This document shows, in pieces, positions 1 to 8,486 of a DNA stretch of 64,000 nucleotides; the stretch's first letter is position 1, and every line of letters begins with the position of its first letter. A program made the translations under genes and the position numbers. Source of the stretch: an uncultured Bacteroidales bacterium. GTDB taxonomy: Bacteria; Bacteroidota; Bacteroidia; Bacteroidales; Bacteroidaceae. The DNA is taken from NCBI GenBank assembly GCA_902799685.1, contig CADCBO010000002.1, positions 62,001 through 126,000 of the forward strand, given 5' to 3'. The notes under the pieces are model-generated. The model worked only from the letters and a program-made list of their open reading frames with translations. It was not told the DNA's origin and searched no databases.

Positions 1-167
1 CCCTCTCCGCTCACTATTTTCTTGCTCTCGGTGATAGACAGATACATCTCGTTTTTGCGTGTCTTGCGTACATCCATATAATAGATGCGTTTGCCTGCCT
101 TGATTGAGTGTGAGAATATCACATCCTTGTCAATGTCATCGGCTGTCTTCTTCCTGAAATCCTCCAT
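1..167 (-). CDS. DUF3276 / PUR-domain protein (5' part only)
   Basis: Reading the complement from the ATG at 167 gives MEDFRKKTADDIDKDVIFSH and then a segment with KAGKRIYYMDVRKTRK and LSITESKKIVSGEG before the window edge. This matches the small Bacteroidota DUF3276 family (PUR-alpha-like fold, predicted single-stranded nucleic-acid binding). About 55 codons are visible; the C-terminus lies outside the window. The gene is divergent from nusB, with about 130 bp between the two starts. The family is known only from structure and conservation, so the cellular role is not established. Confidence 0.75.
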   Translation of the reverse strand, partial: MEDFRKKTADDIDKDVIFSHSIKAGKRIYYMDVRKTRKNEMYLSITESKKIVSGE

Positions 168-265
168 AACGCTGGTCAATTTTGAAATTTCCACAAATAT
201 GGTGAATTGATTCTGTCTGACCAAGAATTAGGGCTAAGAAATAGGGTTTGCGAGCAAATTTTTTG

Positions 266-273
266 TAAATTTG
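266..273 (+). promoter_or_regulatory. -7 promoter box of nusB operon
   Basis: TAAATTTG fits the Bacteroidota primary sigma -7 consensus TAnnTTTG and lies 27 bp upstream of the nusB ATG. A TTTG at 247-250 could serve as the -33 element, though the spacing is slightly short. Confidence 0.55.
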
Positions 274-300
274 CAGACCGATTTACGGTTTGGACGCAAA

Positions 301-1224
301 ATGATAAACAGAGTTCTCATCAGACTGAAAGTAGTTCAGGTAATTTACGCATACTACCAGAACGGCGGGCAGAAGACAGCCACGGCAGAACGTGAGCTTG
401 CCCAGAGCATTGACAGTGCGTACTCTCTTTACAAAACCCTCCTGTTTATTCCGGTTGCCTTGGTCCGTCAGGTACGCAAGTCCGTGGCCAGGCAGAAACG
501 CATGGGCCAGGCGCATATCTCACGCCGTGAGGAGCTGTTGGCGCAGAACAGGTTCATTGAGCAGATGGAGAATAACGTGGAGCTTCAGGCTTATATCCAG
601 AGCAATGACATGGATTGGCTGTTGCAGTCGGACTGGCTTGAAAATACCTGTCAGAGTGTGCTTGAGTCCGATATCATGGATGAGTATGTTGAGGACGGCA
701 AGTTTGACTTTGAGTCCGATAAGGAGCTGGTGCGCAGAATCTACAAGGAGTTCCTGGAGGAGAGCGATGAGCTTGACTCATTGCTGGAGGAGCAGAACAT
801 CTACTGGAACGGCGACAAGGAGCTGATAGACTCTTTCGTGCTAAAGACCATCCGTGCCTTTGAGGACGGAAAGGCCGGTGAGCAGCCCCTCAAGGCTGAG
901 TTCAAGGCCGATGAGGACCGTCAGTTTGCAATTGACCTGCTGCACTACGGCCTGGATATGGCTCAGGAGCGCGAGCAGGTGGTGGCAGCCAACTGCCGTC
1001 GCTGGGATCCAAGCCGTCTGGCTTTCCTGGATGTGATAATCATACAGGTGGCCATGGCCGAGATGGTTCATTTTCCGGGTATTCCACTCAGGGTTACGAT
1101 GAATGAATATGTGGAGCTGGCCAAGTCACTCAGCACCCCGGCAAGCGGCAGTTTCGTGAACGGCATGCTTGATACTATTGCCAAGGACCTGTCTGCCCGC
1201 GGATGTCTAGATAAGGAATTATAA
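301..1224 (+). CDS. nusB: Transcription antitermination factor NusB (long Bacteroidota form)
   Basis: The protein has 307 residues. NusB with S10 binds boxA RNA in the antitermination complex on rRNA operons. The C-terminal 130 residues or so form the NusB fold, including the RLAFLDVIIIQVAMAEMVHF helix and the terminal region NEYVELAKSLSTPASGSFVNG typical of NusB. The N-terminal extension starting MINRVLIRLKVVQVIYAY is the form found in Bacteroidota, where NusB is about 300 residues rather than 140. The ATG at 301 was preferred to the ORF start at 271 because the family begins with M-I-N-R. It is first in a block with yajC, a CdaR-like gene, coaE and a DUF5606 gene, the usual Bacteroides order. 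Confidence 0.93.
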   Translation: MINRVLIRLKVVQVIYAYYQNGGQKTATAERELAQSIDSAYSLYKTLLFIPVALVRQVRKSVARQKRMGQAHISRREELLAQNRFIEQMENNVELQAYIQSNDMDWLLQSDWLENTCQSVLESDIMDEYVEDGKFDFESDKELVRRIYKEFLEESDELDSLLEEQNIYWNGDKELIDSFVLKTIRAFEDGKAGEQPLKAEFKADEDRQFAIDLLHYGLDMAQEREQVVAANCRRWDPSRLAFLDVIIIQVAMAEMVHFPGIPLRVTMNEYVELAKSLSTPASGSFVNGMLDTIAKDLSARGCLDKEL

Positions 1225-1245
1225 ACAACAAAAAATAAATCAGTT

Positions 1246-1695
1246 ATGTCACAAATGCTTTTGCTTAATCCCTTCCAGATGACATATCAGGAGGTGAACG
1301 TACACACAGTGAACTTTATACAGGATGTAAATCTGGATGCTCCCGCATCGGATTCACAGAGTACCGGCTCACAGGGCGGCTTGTTCGGAGGCGGTTTCAT
1401 CTGGATACTGCTGCTGCTTGTCGTGATGATGCTGTTCATGCGTCCCCGTCAGGACAAGGAAGGTGAGAAGTTCCGCAACGCCCTGCAGAAAGAGCAGGAT
1501 GTGGTTACCAGTTCTGGCATCTTCGGCAAAATCAAGGACATTGACGAGGTATCGGTTACCCTTGAGATTGCACAGGGTATGAGAATCAAGGTTGACAAGC
1601 GTTATGTCAACCCCGTGCCCACACCTCAGCCCGCCAAGCCCGAGAAACCGTCACGCCGTAAGAAACAGGATCCCAGCAAGGACGAGAAAGCTTGA
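1246..1695 (+). CDS. yajC: Preprotein translocase subunit YajC
   Basis: The 149-residue membrane protein is associated with SecDF. It has one transmembrane segment (about residues 47-64, FIWILLLLVVMMLFM) followed by the family hallmark RPRQDKEGEKFRNALQKEQ and the VVTSSGIFGKI motif. The C-terminal tail is basic and Lys/Glu-rich. The N-terminal region before the membrane segment is longer than in proteobacterial YajC, so a start at the ATG of 1255 or 1279 is also possible. It lies 21 bp after nusB and is probably co-transcribed with it. Confidence 0.92.
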   Translation: MSQMLLLNPFQMTYQEVNVHTVNFIQDVNLDAPASDSQSTGSQGGLFGGGFIWILLLLVVMMLFMRPRQDKEGEKFRNALQKEQDVVTSSGIFGKIKDIDEVSVTLEIAQGMRIKVDKRYVNPVPTPQPAKPEKPSRRKKQDPSKDEKA

Positions 1696-1711
1696 TTAAG
1701 GAATAAGGCGC

Positions 1712-2713
1712 ATGCGGGACTCAGGACAACCCAAATCCCGATTTGCAGAATGGTTGAGAAAAATCGGATTATCCTTCCTGAAACTGTTCAGGGGGGATTT
1801 CCTGGTTTTTCTGCTTTTTCTGGCCATAACCTTGTTCTTCTGGTGGTCGCAGACCATGAACCAGAACTATGACACGGTAATGAAAGTGCCGGTGCAGCTT
1901 ACCGGTATTCCCGATGACATAAGGGTGACATCTCCTCCTGTAGGCCAGATATCGGTCTCATTGAGCGGCAAGGGGGCGGCCCTGCGCAAATCGGGCAGGT
2001 TAGGAGCGCGTCACACACTCATGATAGACGGCAGTACTTTCCTGATGAACCAGGGACACGCAGCGCTCTCCACCCAATGGCTCAGGGATTCCATATCGGC
2101 CGTGATACCGTCATCAGTGACTGTACGCTCCGTCGAGCCGGATTCATTGACATTTCAGTATGCCCGACAGCGTACCGTGATGCTCCCCGTAGAGTTTGAC
2201 GGCTCCACCGAGAGTCAGGACCAGTTCTTTCTGGAGCGGATTGAGTTCAGCCCCGACAGCGTACAGGCTTGGATACTGCTTTCCGATACGCTTTCGCATA
2301 GCATCGTTGTAGATGCCGGAACCATAACCCTGTCATCGGATACCGTTGTCAAGACAGTGGCGCTCAAACCTGTTGCGGATGTCCTGTTCAGTACTGATAA
2401 TGTCAGGATGACGGTCATAGCCCAGCAATATACGGAAAAGAGCATTGAAGTTCCTATTCTGGGTGTTAACTTTCCTGATTACCTTACGCTTAAGTCATTC
2501 CCGTCCAAGGCGGTCGTTACCGTGTGGGTCAAGATGTCGGAGTATGACAGGGTAGGGCCGCAGGATTTCCGTATAGTGGTGGATTACAATGATATAGCAG
2601 ATCGTGATGTGTCCAAGGCTCCGCTGCACATTTATTCTCAGCCGGCCAACGTGCGCAATGTGCGTCTGCAGACACGCACGGTTGATTTCCTTATGGAGAG
2701 CGTATTTTTCTGA
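1712..2713 (+). CDS. CdaR/YbbR-like membrane-anchored protein
   Basis: The protein has 333 residues with one N-terminal transmembrane segment (about residues 30-48, FLVFLLFLAITLFFWW) and an extracytoplasmic beta-rich remainder resembling YbbR repeats, including VPVQLTGIPDDIRVTSPP and a second repeat near residue 240 (VPILGVNFPDYLTLKSFP). YbbR/CdaR proteins regulate the diadenylate cyclase CdaA in Firmicutes; the role in Bacteroidota is inferred only. The position between yajC and coaE is conserved in Bacteroidales. It starts 16 bp after yajC and ends 3 bp before coaE. Confidence 0.75.
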   Translation: MRDSGQPKSRFAEWLRKIGLSFLKLFRGDFLVFLLFLAITLFFWWSQTMNQNYDTVMKVPVQLTGIPDDIRVTSPPVGQISVSLSGKGAALRKSGRLGARHTLMIDGSTFLMNQGHAALSTQWLRDSISAVIPSSVTVRSVEPDSLTFQYARQRTVMLPVEFDGSTESQDQFFLERIEFSPDSVQAWILLSDTLSHSIVVDAGTITLSSDTVVKTVALKPVADVLFSTDNVRMTVIAQQYTEKSIEVPILGVNFPDYLTLKSFPSKAVVTVWVKMSEYDRVGPQDFRIVVDYNDIADRDVSKAPLHIYSQPANVRNVRLQTRTVDFLMESVFF

Positions 2714-2716
2714 TTT

Positions 2717-3319
2717 ATGGTCACGATTGGATTGACAGGCGGAATAGGATGCGGAAAGAGCTACGTGGCAGACAAGATGAAGCTGCGCGGCATTCCGGTC
2801 TATGATTCAGATTACAGGGCCAAGCTACTGACGGCAACTGATCCGGTCCTTAAACTGGAACTTACACGCCTGGTAGGTCCGTCGCTGTATTGCCCGTGCG
2901 GATGCGGCATCATGCAGAAGGAAGTGCTGGCCCGGTTCATCTTCGGCAATCCCGAAAATATGGCTAAGGTCAATGCCATTATCCATCCACGTGTAAAGGA
3001 GGATTTCAGGTTATGGGCAATTGGTATGGAAAGTAAGGAATTCTGCATACTTGAATCGGCTATCCTGTTTGAATCCGGATTTGACGGGGAGGTAGATTTC
3101 AAGGTCTGTGTTGATGCTCCCCTGGAACTCCGCATACAGCGTTGCATTGTGCGTGACGACTCTACACGGGAGGCTGTCATGGCCAGGATTGAGAGTCAGA
3201 TGGATCAGGCGGAAAAGTGCAGCCTTTCGGACTTTGTTATTGTGAATGACAATGTGCAGCCTCTGGAACCCCAGATTGATGCGCTTATAGATAAATGTAA
3301 GAAAACTTTTAATAAATAA
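2717..3319 (+). CDS. coaE: Dephospho-CoA kinase
   Basis: CoaE catalyses the last step of coenzyme A synthesis, phosphorylating the 3'-OH of dephospho-CoA with ATP. The P-loop GLTGGIGCGKS is at residues 5-15, and the substrate-binding segment VYDSDYRAK follows at about 30. The lid/LILESAILFESG region and the base-contacting RIESQMDQAEK segment are present. At 200 residues it has the usual length. It lies 3 bp after the CdaR-like gene and 9 bp before the next, indicating one transcript. Confidence 0.95.
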   Translation: MVTIGLTGGIGCGKSYVADKMKLRGIPVYDSDYRAKLLTATDPVLKLELTRLVGPSLYCPCGCGIMQKEVLARFIFGNPENMAKVNAIIHPRVKEDFRLWAIGMESKEFCILESAILFESGFDGEVDFKVCVDAPLELRIQRCIVRDDSTREAVMARIESQMDQAEKCSLSDFVIVNDNVQPLEPQIDALIDKCKKTFNK

Positions 3320-3328
3320 GACACTATT

Positions 3329-3754
3329 ATGCTGAACGAGATTTTGACTGTTTCGGGCAAACCCAGCCTGTACAAACTGCTCACCCGCGGACGCGGAGCC
3401 CTTATTGTTGAGAATATTGACGAGACCAAGAAACGTTTCCCCATCCAGGGCACCGACAAGGTGGTTTCACTTGGTGACATATCCATCTTTACCGATGAGA
3501 AGGAGATGCCTCTGCGCGAGGTGTTCCTGGCCATTGAGCAGAAGTACGGCAAGAAGGAGATTGAGTTTGACTGGCGCAAGGCTTCGAACGCAGACCTGCT
3601 CAAATTCTTTGCCGGAATCGTTCCCGATTTTGACCGCGACCGCGTATATCCCAGCCACATAAAGAAAATAGCCGGCTGGTACGACCTACTGGTCAAGTAC
3701 GGACAAAATGATTTCTCCGAACCCAAGCCCGAAGAAGAGGAAAAAGCCGAATAA
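3329..3754 (+). CDS. DUF5606 domain protein
   Basis: The protein has 141 residues. It begins MLNEILTVSGKPSLYKLL and contains RGRGALIVENIDETKKR, matching the Bacteroidota DUF5606 family, which is usually adjacent to coaE. No catalytic motif is apparent. The C-terminus is acidic (PKPEEEEKAE). It is the last gene of the nusB block; the stop codon is followed at once by a palindromic repeat that probably terminates the transcript. Confidence 0.8.
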   Translation: MLNEILTVSGKPSLYKLLTRGRGALIVENIDETKKRFPIQGTDKVVSLGDISIFTDEKEMPLREVFLAIEQKYGKKEIEFDWRKASNADLLKFFAGIVPDFDRDRVYPSHIKKIAGWYDLLVKYGQNDFSEPKPEEEEKAE

Positions 3755-3760
3755 GGGGAG

Positions 3761-4107
3761 GGGCACAAAGGGGACGGTTCTTGGACAAGCCAAGCGGCAA
3801 AGCCGAGCGCTTTTTGTGCCCCTTTTTTTCCAAGAGAACTTTTAGGGTATCAGTATCTGAAACTACGGGCCTTGCGGCCCTATCCCTCCCACATCCCAAC
3901 AAGTCACCCCGAAAGATATGAACAAGTTCCTATCTTCCGGGGCGTCTTATTGTGCTGCGGGCCCCTCCCTCTAACACGCCGAGGGTGGCGATGGTTTCCG
4001 ATACTGATACCCCAAAAGTTCTGTGCATCTTGGAATATTATCAAGGGGCACAAAAAGCGCTCGGCTTTGCCGCTTGGCTTGTCCAAGAACCGTCCCCTTT
4101 GTGCCCC
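3761..4107. repeat. 350-bp palindromic MITE-like element (family A ends)
   Basis: The gap 3755-4208 is filled mainly by one long imperfect palindrome. Its ends are inverted family A copies (3761-3822 and 4045-4107), each itself a hairpin with GGGGCACAAA arms. Inside, 3830-3863 (CCAAGAGAACTTTTAGGGTA onward) is matched in reverse by 3993-4033. A further short inverted pair, CCCCGAAAGATA / TATCTTCCGGGG, sits near the centre. No gene is seen inside. The inner segment CGGGCCCCTCCCTCT...GCCGAGGGTGGC recurs in the element inside rfbB. Confidence 0.8.
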
Positions 4108-4174
4108 TTATCCGCACTTCATATAAAATAATATTTTATATGCTAAAAATCTTGCAGTATTAAAAATTATGCAA

Positions 4175-4182
4175 TAACTTTG
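4175..4182 (+). promoter_or_regulatory. -7 promoter box of the DUF4954 gene
   Basis: TAACTTTG matches TAnnTTTG, with TTG at 4152-4154 as a possible -33 element about 20 bp upstream. The ATG follows 26 bp later. Confidence 0.6.
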
Positions 4183-4208
4183 CAGCCGCAATTCCACAAA
4201 AGGACAAA

Positions 4209-6422
4209 ATGGAAAAAGTTACAGTACTTTCAGCGGATCAGCTTTACAACAGCTTCCTTGATCCCAAGTATATCCCCGCAGGTCAGAACAAGTATTATCT
4301 CCGTAACACCCAGGTGTGCGCACCCAAGGGCGGATGGCGTCATCTGACCAGTTTCGAGATTGAGACCCTTGTCAAAAATGACAACACGGCAATGAGCTGG
4401 GACAACATCCTGGTGACCGATGAGTTTGACCCCATGATGATCAAGAACAACAAGTTCTACGGATTCGTACGCATCGGACGTGTTACATCAAACGGACTTC
4501 AGTATCACGACCTGAGGCTCTCGTGCGGTATCACCAACAGCTCAATCCACTCTTGCGATATAGGTGATGACTGCGCAATCCATAACGTGCATTACCTGTC
4601 CCATTATATAATAGGTGACCGCTGCATGCTGTTCAATATACAGGAGATGTCCTGCACAGACCATGCCAAGTTCGGAAACGGTATTGTAAAGGAGGGAGAG
4701 GATGAGGATGTCCGCGTATGGCTGGAGCTCATGAATGAGACCGGATGCCGCAAGGTGCTCCCGTTTGACGGCATGATAGCCGCCGATGCATATCTGTGGG
4801 CCAAGTTCATAAACGACCGCCGTCTGCAGGACCGTCTCAAGGCCATAACGCAGAACAGCTTTGACAACCGCCGCGGATTCTACGGCACAATAGGATACGG
4901 CAATGTAATCAAGAACTGCTGGATCATAAAGGACGTCAAGATAGGTAACTGCTGCTACATAAAGGGCGCCAGCAAGCTTAAGAACATCACCATCAACTCA
5001 TCGGAGAAAGAGCCTACACAGATAGGCGAGAACGTGGTGCTGGTAAACGGAATCATAGGATACGGATGCCGTCTGTTCTATTCGGTGATTGCCGTTCGCT
5101 TTGTGCTGGGCAGCCATTCCAACCTGAAATACGGAGCCCGACTGATGAACTCATTCATGGGTGACAACTCTACAATATCATGTTGTGAGGTGCTACATAA
5201 CCTTATTTTCCCGGCACATGAGCAGCATCACAACAACTCGTTCCTGATTGCCAGCGTGGTCAAGGGCCAGTCAAACCTGGCTGCCGGCGCAACCATCGGA
5301 TCAAACCACAATTCTCGTACAAATGACAATGAGATTGAGGCAGGACGCGGATTCTGGCCGGGTCTGTGTGTGAGCGTCAAGCACTCTTGCAAGTTTGCAT
5401 CGTTCACAATGTTGGCCAAGGGCGCTTATCCCGCCGAGATGATCAACCCGTTCCCGTTCGCGCTCATCAGCAATGATGAAGTTCACGGTGAACTGCACGT
5501 AATGCCGGCATTCTCATGGCTGCACAATATGTTCGCCATGGCCCGCAATAACTGGAAGTATGCCACACGTGACACCCGCGTGTTCAAGGTGCAGAACATT
5601 GAGTTCGATGCGTACGCACCGGATTCGATGGAAGAGGCCATCGAGGCCCGTAAGCTGCTTGACAAGTGGACTGCCAAGGCATGGCTCCGCAAGGAGGGCA
5701 AGAGCCTGGAGGGAATGACTGATGAAGCTCTTATGGAGATGGGCCGTGGTCTGCTGAACGGTGATCCGGAAAAAATTGCCGATCTGGAGGTGCTTGGCGA
5801 GAACATGGAGAAATCAAAGCGCAAGGTTGTAATCCTGCACCCGTACAAGGCATACCACGCTTACGGTGAAATGCTTACTTACTATGCTGTCAGGAACATT
5901 GTCTCTTATTTGGAAGAGAATGAAGACAAGACATTCCAGGATATCAGCAATATGTTTGACGGCGACCGTGCCCGCGTTTGGTTCAACCTGGGCGGTCAGC
6001 TTATGTCCATGGAGGATGTGGATCAGCTCCGTTCTGATATCAAGGACGGCACGCTCAACTCGTGGAAGGAGATACACCACCGTTACACTGAAATCTGGAA
6101 GAAGTATCCTATAGACAAGCTGCGTCATGCATACATGTCGCTTAAGCACGTGCTTGGTACAGATACCATTACAGCCGAAGAATGGGCTAACGTGCTCAAC
6201 AAGGGCATTGATATCCAGAACTATATCTTCGATCAGGTATATGCAACCCGCAAGAAGGATTATGAGAACAAGTTCCGTCAGGCTACCTTCATGAATGAGG
6301 ACGAAATGCTGGCCGCATGGGGCAAGCTGGATGAGAACAGCTTCATCCTTAACCAGCGCAAGGAGCTCAAGGAGTTCACGGAGCGTGTCCAGAGCATCCG
6401 CAAGCGCCTGCTTCAAAAATGA
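4209..6422 (+). CDS. DUF4954 family protein (left-handed beta-helix type)
   Basis: The protein has 737 residues. It resembles the Bacteroidota DUF4954 family. The first 400 residues contain repeated hexapeptide-like turns (IGDDCAIHNVHYLSHYIIGD, VKIGNCCYIKGASKLKN, IGENVVLVNGIIGYGCR) as in left-handed beta-helix acyl/nucleotidyl-transferase folds. The C-terminal 300 residues are mainly helical. The enzymatic role is unknown; the pairing with a downstream SIS-domain sugar isomerase-like gene suggests amino-sugar metabolism, which is inference. Its TGA stop (6420-6422) overlaps the start of a family B repeat. Confidence 0.8.
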   Translation: MEKVTVLSADQLYNSFLDPKYIPAGQNKYYLRNTQVCAPKGGWRHLTSFEIETLVKNDNTAMSWDNILVTDEFDPMMIKNNKFYGFVRIGRVTSNGLQYHDLRLSCGITNSSIHSCDIGDDCAIHNVHYLSHYIIGDRCMLFNIQEMSCTDHAKFGNGIVKEGEDEDVRVWLELMNETGCRKVLPFDGMIAADAYLWAKFINDRRLQDRLKAITQNSFDNRRGFYGTIGYGNVIKNCWIIKDVKIGNCCYIKGASKLKNITINSSEKEPTQIGENVVLVNGIIGYGCRLFYSVIAVRFVLGSHSNLKYGARLMNSFMGDNSTISCCEVLHNLIFPAHEQHHNNSFLIASVVKGQSNLAAGATIGSNHNSRTNDNEIEAGRGFWPGLCVSVKHSCKFASFTMLAKGAYPAEMINPFPFALISNDEVHGELHVMPAFSWLHNMFAMARNNWKYATRDTRVFKVQNIEFDAYAPDSMEEAIEARKLLDKWTAKAWLRKEGKSLEGMTDEALMEMGRGLLNGDPEKIADLEVLGENMEKSKRKVVILHPYKAYHAYGEMLTYYAVRNIVSYLEENEDKTFQDISNMFDGDRARVWFNLGGQLMSMEDVDQLRSDIKDGTLNSWKEIHHRYTEIWKKYPIDKLRHAYMSLKHVLGTDTITAEEWANVLNKGIDIQNYIFDQVYATRKKDYENKFRQATFMNEDEMLAAWGKLDENSFILNQRKELKEFTERVQSIRKRLLQK

Positions 6423-6496
6423 TACAATTGGGGTCAGACCCCTTTTGTATCATTTTGGAAAAATAGTACAAAAGGGGTCTGACCCCAATTGTACCA
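6420..6496. repeat. Family B palindromic repeat pair
   Basis: TGATACAATTGGGGTCAGAC begins an element of two inverted halves, each with GGGGTC/GACCCC arms, separated by CATTTTGGAAAAATAG. The initial TGA is the stop codon of the preceding gene. The strong hairpins next to the stop suggest terminator or RNA 3'-end function. Confidence 0.85.
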
Positions 6497-6532
6497 ATTT
6501 CATGTTTGATATTATTTTTAAACCTTTATAAT

Positions 6533-7549
6533 ATGAATCTTACAGACAAAAAGTACTCCCAGTACGCACTTGTACAGGAGATGATGGACACAGTAGAGAC
6601 AGTCAAGAAGTTTGATCCCGCTTGCACCAAGCAGATTGCCGCCCAGGTAAAGAAGGCCGGCAAGGCATATTTTACCGGCGAGGGTTCAAGCCGTATCTTC
6701 CCCGCCAAGAACGCTCTGCGCAAGACCAAGCGTTGGGGACTGGACCTGAACGCTCAGACCGATGGCTCATGGCAGTCACGTGAGTATGACCTCAGCTCAT
6801 TCGCCGTATTCCTGGCTTCTAACTCAGGCCGTACCAAGGAGGTTACTCTGCTGGCCAAGAAACTGATGGAGGAGGGCAATCCCCTGCGTTTCGGACTTAC
6901 TGCCAATGAGGGCACAATCCTTTCTACTTTCTGCGCCAATACACACGTACTCAACTGCGGTTGGGAGCAGGCCGTTGCCGCCACCAAGAGCGTTGTTGAG
7001 CAGGCTCTCTACTACGAGTCAGTTCTTTGGAACATCGCAGGTAAGGATGTAAAGGCCGGTCTGGCTGCTCTGCCCGCACAGATTGAGAAGGCTCTTACAT
7101 TGAAGGTTCCCGCTGAGATTGTTGACTGGGTCAAGAAGGCCGAGACCATCTACTTTGCAGGTTACAATGACGGTGTTGCCGAGGAGCTTACGCTCAAGAC
7201 CAATGAGATTACCCGCCGTAAGTCCGATTTCCTGGAGGGCACATATGCTCTGCACGGAATTGAGGAGGTAATGAAGGAGGGTGACGTCATCTTCTGGGTT
7301 GATCCTATTGCCGATGAGTATCAGAAGATTCAGGACTGCCTCATCAAGGGTGCCGGCGTCAAGGTCGTTGCTATTGCCGATCACGACACTCCGTTCCCCA
7401 CAATCAAGACTCCTGCTGCAGGTGATTTCAATCCTTATGTTTATCTGTGCGCAGGCTGGAATGTTCTGGTTGAGATCGGTATCGCAACCGGTATGGATCT
7501 GGATCATCCAAACCGCGCCCGCAAGGTCGGTAACGAAATCCAGCTCTGA
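6533..7549 (+). CDS. SIS-domain sugar isomerase/deaminase-like protein
   Basis: The protein has 338 residues. It has two SIS (phosphosugar-binding) halves: the first includes FTGEGSSRIFPAKNA and FLASNSGRTKEV, the second FAGYNDGVAEELTLKTNEI. The arrangement is that of GlmS isomerase domains and AgaS-like proteins; no glutaminase domain is present. The ATG at 6533 is used because an upstream alternative at 6506 reads through spacer sequence. It probably acts in the cytoplasm on an amino-sugar phosphate, but the substrate is not visible from sequence. Confidence 0.8.
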   Translation: MNLTDKKYSQYALVQEMMDTVETVKKFDPACTKQIAAQVKKAGKAYFTGEGSSRIFPAKNALRKTKRWGLDLNAQTDGSWQSREYDLSSFAVFLASNSGRTKEVTLLAKKLMEEGNPLRFGLTANEGTILSTFCANTHVLNCGWEQAVAATKSVVEQALYYESVLWNIAGKDVKAGLAALPAQIEKALTLKVPAEIVDWVKKAETIYFAGYNDGVAEELTLKTNEITRRKSDFLEGTYALHGIEEVMKEGDVIFWVDPIADEYQKIQDCLIKGAGVKVVAIADHDTPFPTIKTPAAGDFNPYVYLCAGWNVLVEIGIATGMDLDHPNRARKVGNEIQL

Positions 7550-7580
7550 TATATTTTTTATAGTTTTTGATTCGCTCACA

Positions 7581-7675
7581 GGGGCACAAAGGGGACGGTT
7601 CTTTTTGTGCCCCTGTGTTTTGTATCTATAGCAGCAATAATTAGGGGCACAAAAAGAACCGTCCCCTTTGTGCCC
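7581..7675. repeat. Family A palindromic repeat pair
   Basis: Two inverted 32-33 bp hairpin units (GGGGCACAAA...TTTGTGCCCC) are separated by about 30 bp. The whole unit is nearly the same as 9208-9302, spacer included. It lies between the SIS gene and the aquaporin gene and would form a large RNA hairpin. Confidence 0.85.
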
Positions 7676-7736
7676 TTTGTAAAAAAAAGTGTATCTTAGC
7701 GCAAGATTAACCTATTAACTAACTAAAACGATATTT

Positions 7737-8402
7737 ATGAAAAAGTACTTAGCAGAGATGATCGGAACTATGGTTCTGGTTCTCATGGGTTGCGGCGCAG
7801 CCGTCAGCCTGGGTTGCACACCTGCCGGCGTAGGCGTTCCCGGCGTAGTTGGAACTGCTCTTGCATTTGGTCTTGCCGTTGTAGCAATGGCATATGCCAT
7901 TGGCGGCATTTCGGGCTGCCACATCAATCCAGCAATCACACTGGGCGTTTGGCTCTCAGGCCGTATGAGCGGCAAGGATGCCATAATGTACATGATTTCC
8001 CAAGTTATCGGTGCTATCATCGGTGCTGCAATCCTATTCGCCATCACCCCGGGCGGACTTGGTGAGAACGCATGCCAGGAGGGCATTAGCACAGGCGTAG
8101 GCTTTATTGCCGAGTTGGTATTCACCTGCGTATTTGTACTTGTTGTTCTGGGTACTACCGATGCCAAGAAGGGCGCAGGCAACTTTGCCGGTCTGGCAAT
8201 TGGTCTGTCACTGGTTCTGGTTCACCTGGTTTGCATCCGATATACAGGTACATCAGTCAACCCCGCCCGTTCAATAGGTCCCGCCATCTTTGCAGGCGGT
8301 GCTGCCCTGAGCCAGCTCTGGATATTCATAGTAGCTCCTCTGTGCGGCGGCGCACTTGCAGCCGGCCTCTGGAAGATGATTGGCTGCGACTGCGAGAAAT
8401 AG
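7737..8402 (+). CDS. aqpZ: Aquaporin (MIP family)
   Basis: The 221-residue protein has six predicted membrane spans and both NPA half-helix motifs, HINPAITLG (about residue 62) and SVNPARSIGPAI (about residue 170). The aromatic/arginine filter Arg follows the second NPA (NPARS), as in water-selective AqpZ. It facilitates water passage through the inner membrane. It is monocistronic and ends against a palindrome shared with the convergent pgeF gene. Confidence 0.93.
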   Translation: MKKYLAEMIGTMVLVLMGCGAAVSLGCTPAGVGVPGVVGTALAFGLAVVAMAYAIGGISGCHINPAITLGVWLSGRMSGKDAIMYMISQVIGAIIGAAILFAITPGGLGENACQEGISTGVGFIAELVFTCVFVLVVLGTTDAKKGAGNFAGLAIGLSLVLVHLVCIRYTGTSVNPARSIGPAIFAGGAALSQLWIFIVAPLCGGALAAGLWKMIGCDCEK

Positions 8403-8486
8403 AGCCATTGGGGACGATTCTTGGACAAGCCAAACGGCGCTCGGCTCTGCCGCTTGGCTTGTCCAAGAACCGTCCCCATTAGCTCT
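8401..8486. terminator. Bidirectional palindrome between aqpZ and pgeF
   Basis: AGAGCCATTGGGGACGATTC is matched in reverse by the right end (GAACCGTCCCCATTAGCTCT), with CTTGGACAAGCCAA as a second inverted stem. It occupies the whole gap between two convergent genes and overlaps both stop codons, so it probably terminates both. It is a variant of the family A element seen at 3761-3822. Confidence 0.7.

Noticed and set aside
5814-6416. 200-codon minus-strand frame in the DUF4954 gene
   Set aside because: Shadow of the conserved DUF4954 reading frame, no recognisable domain.
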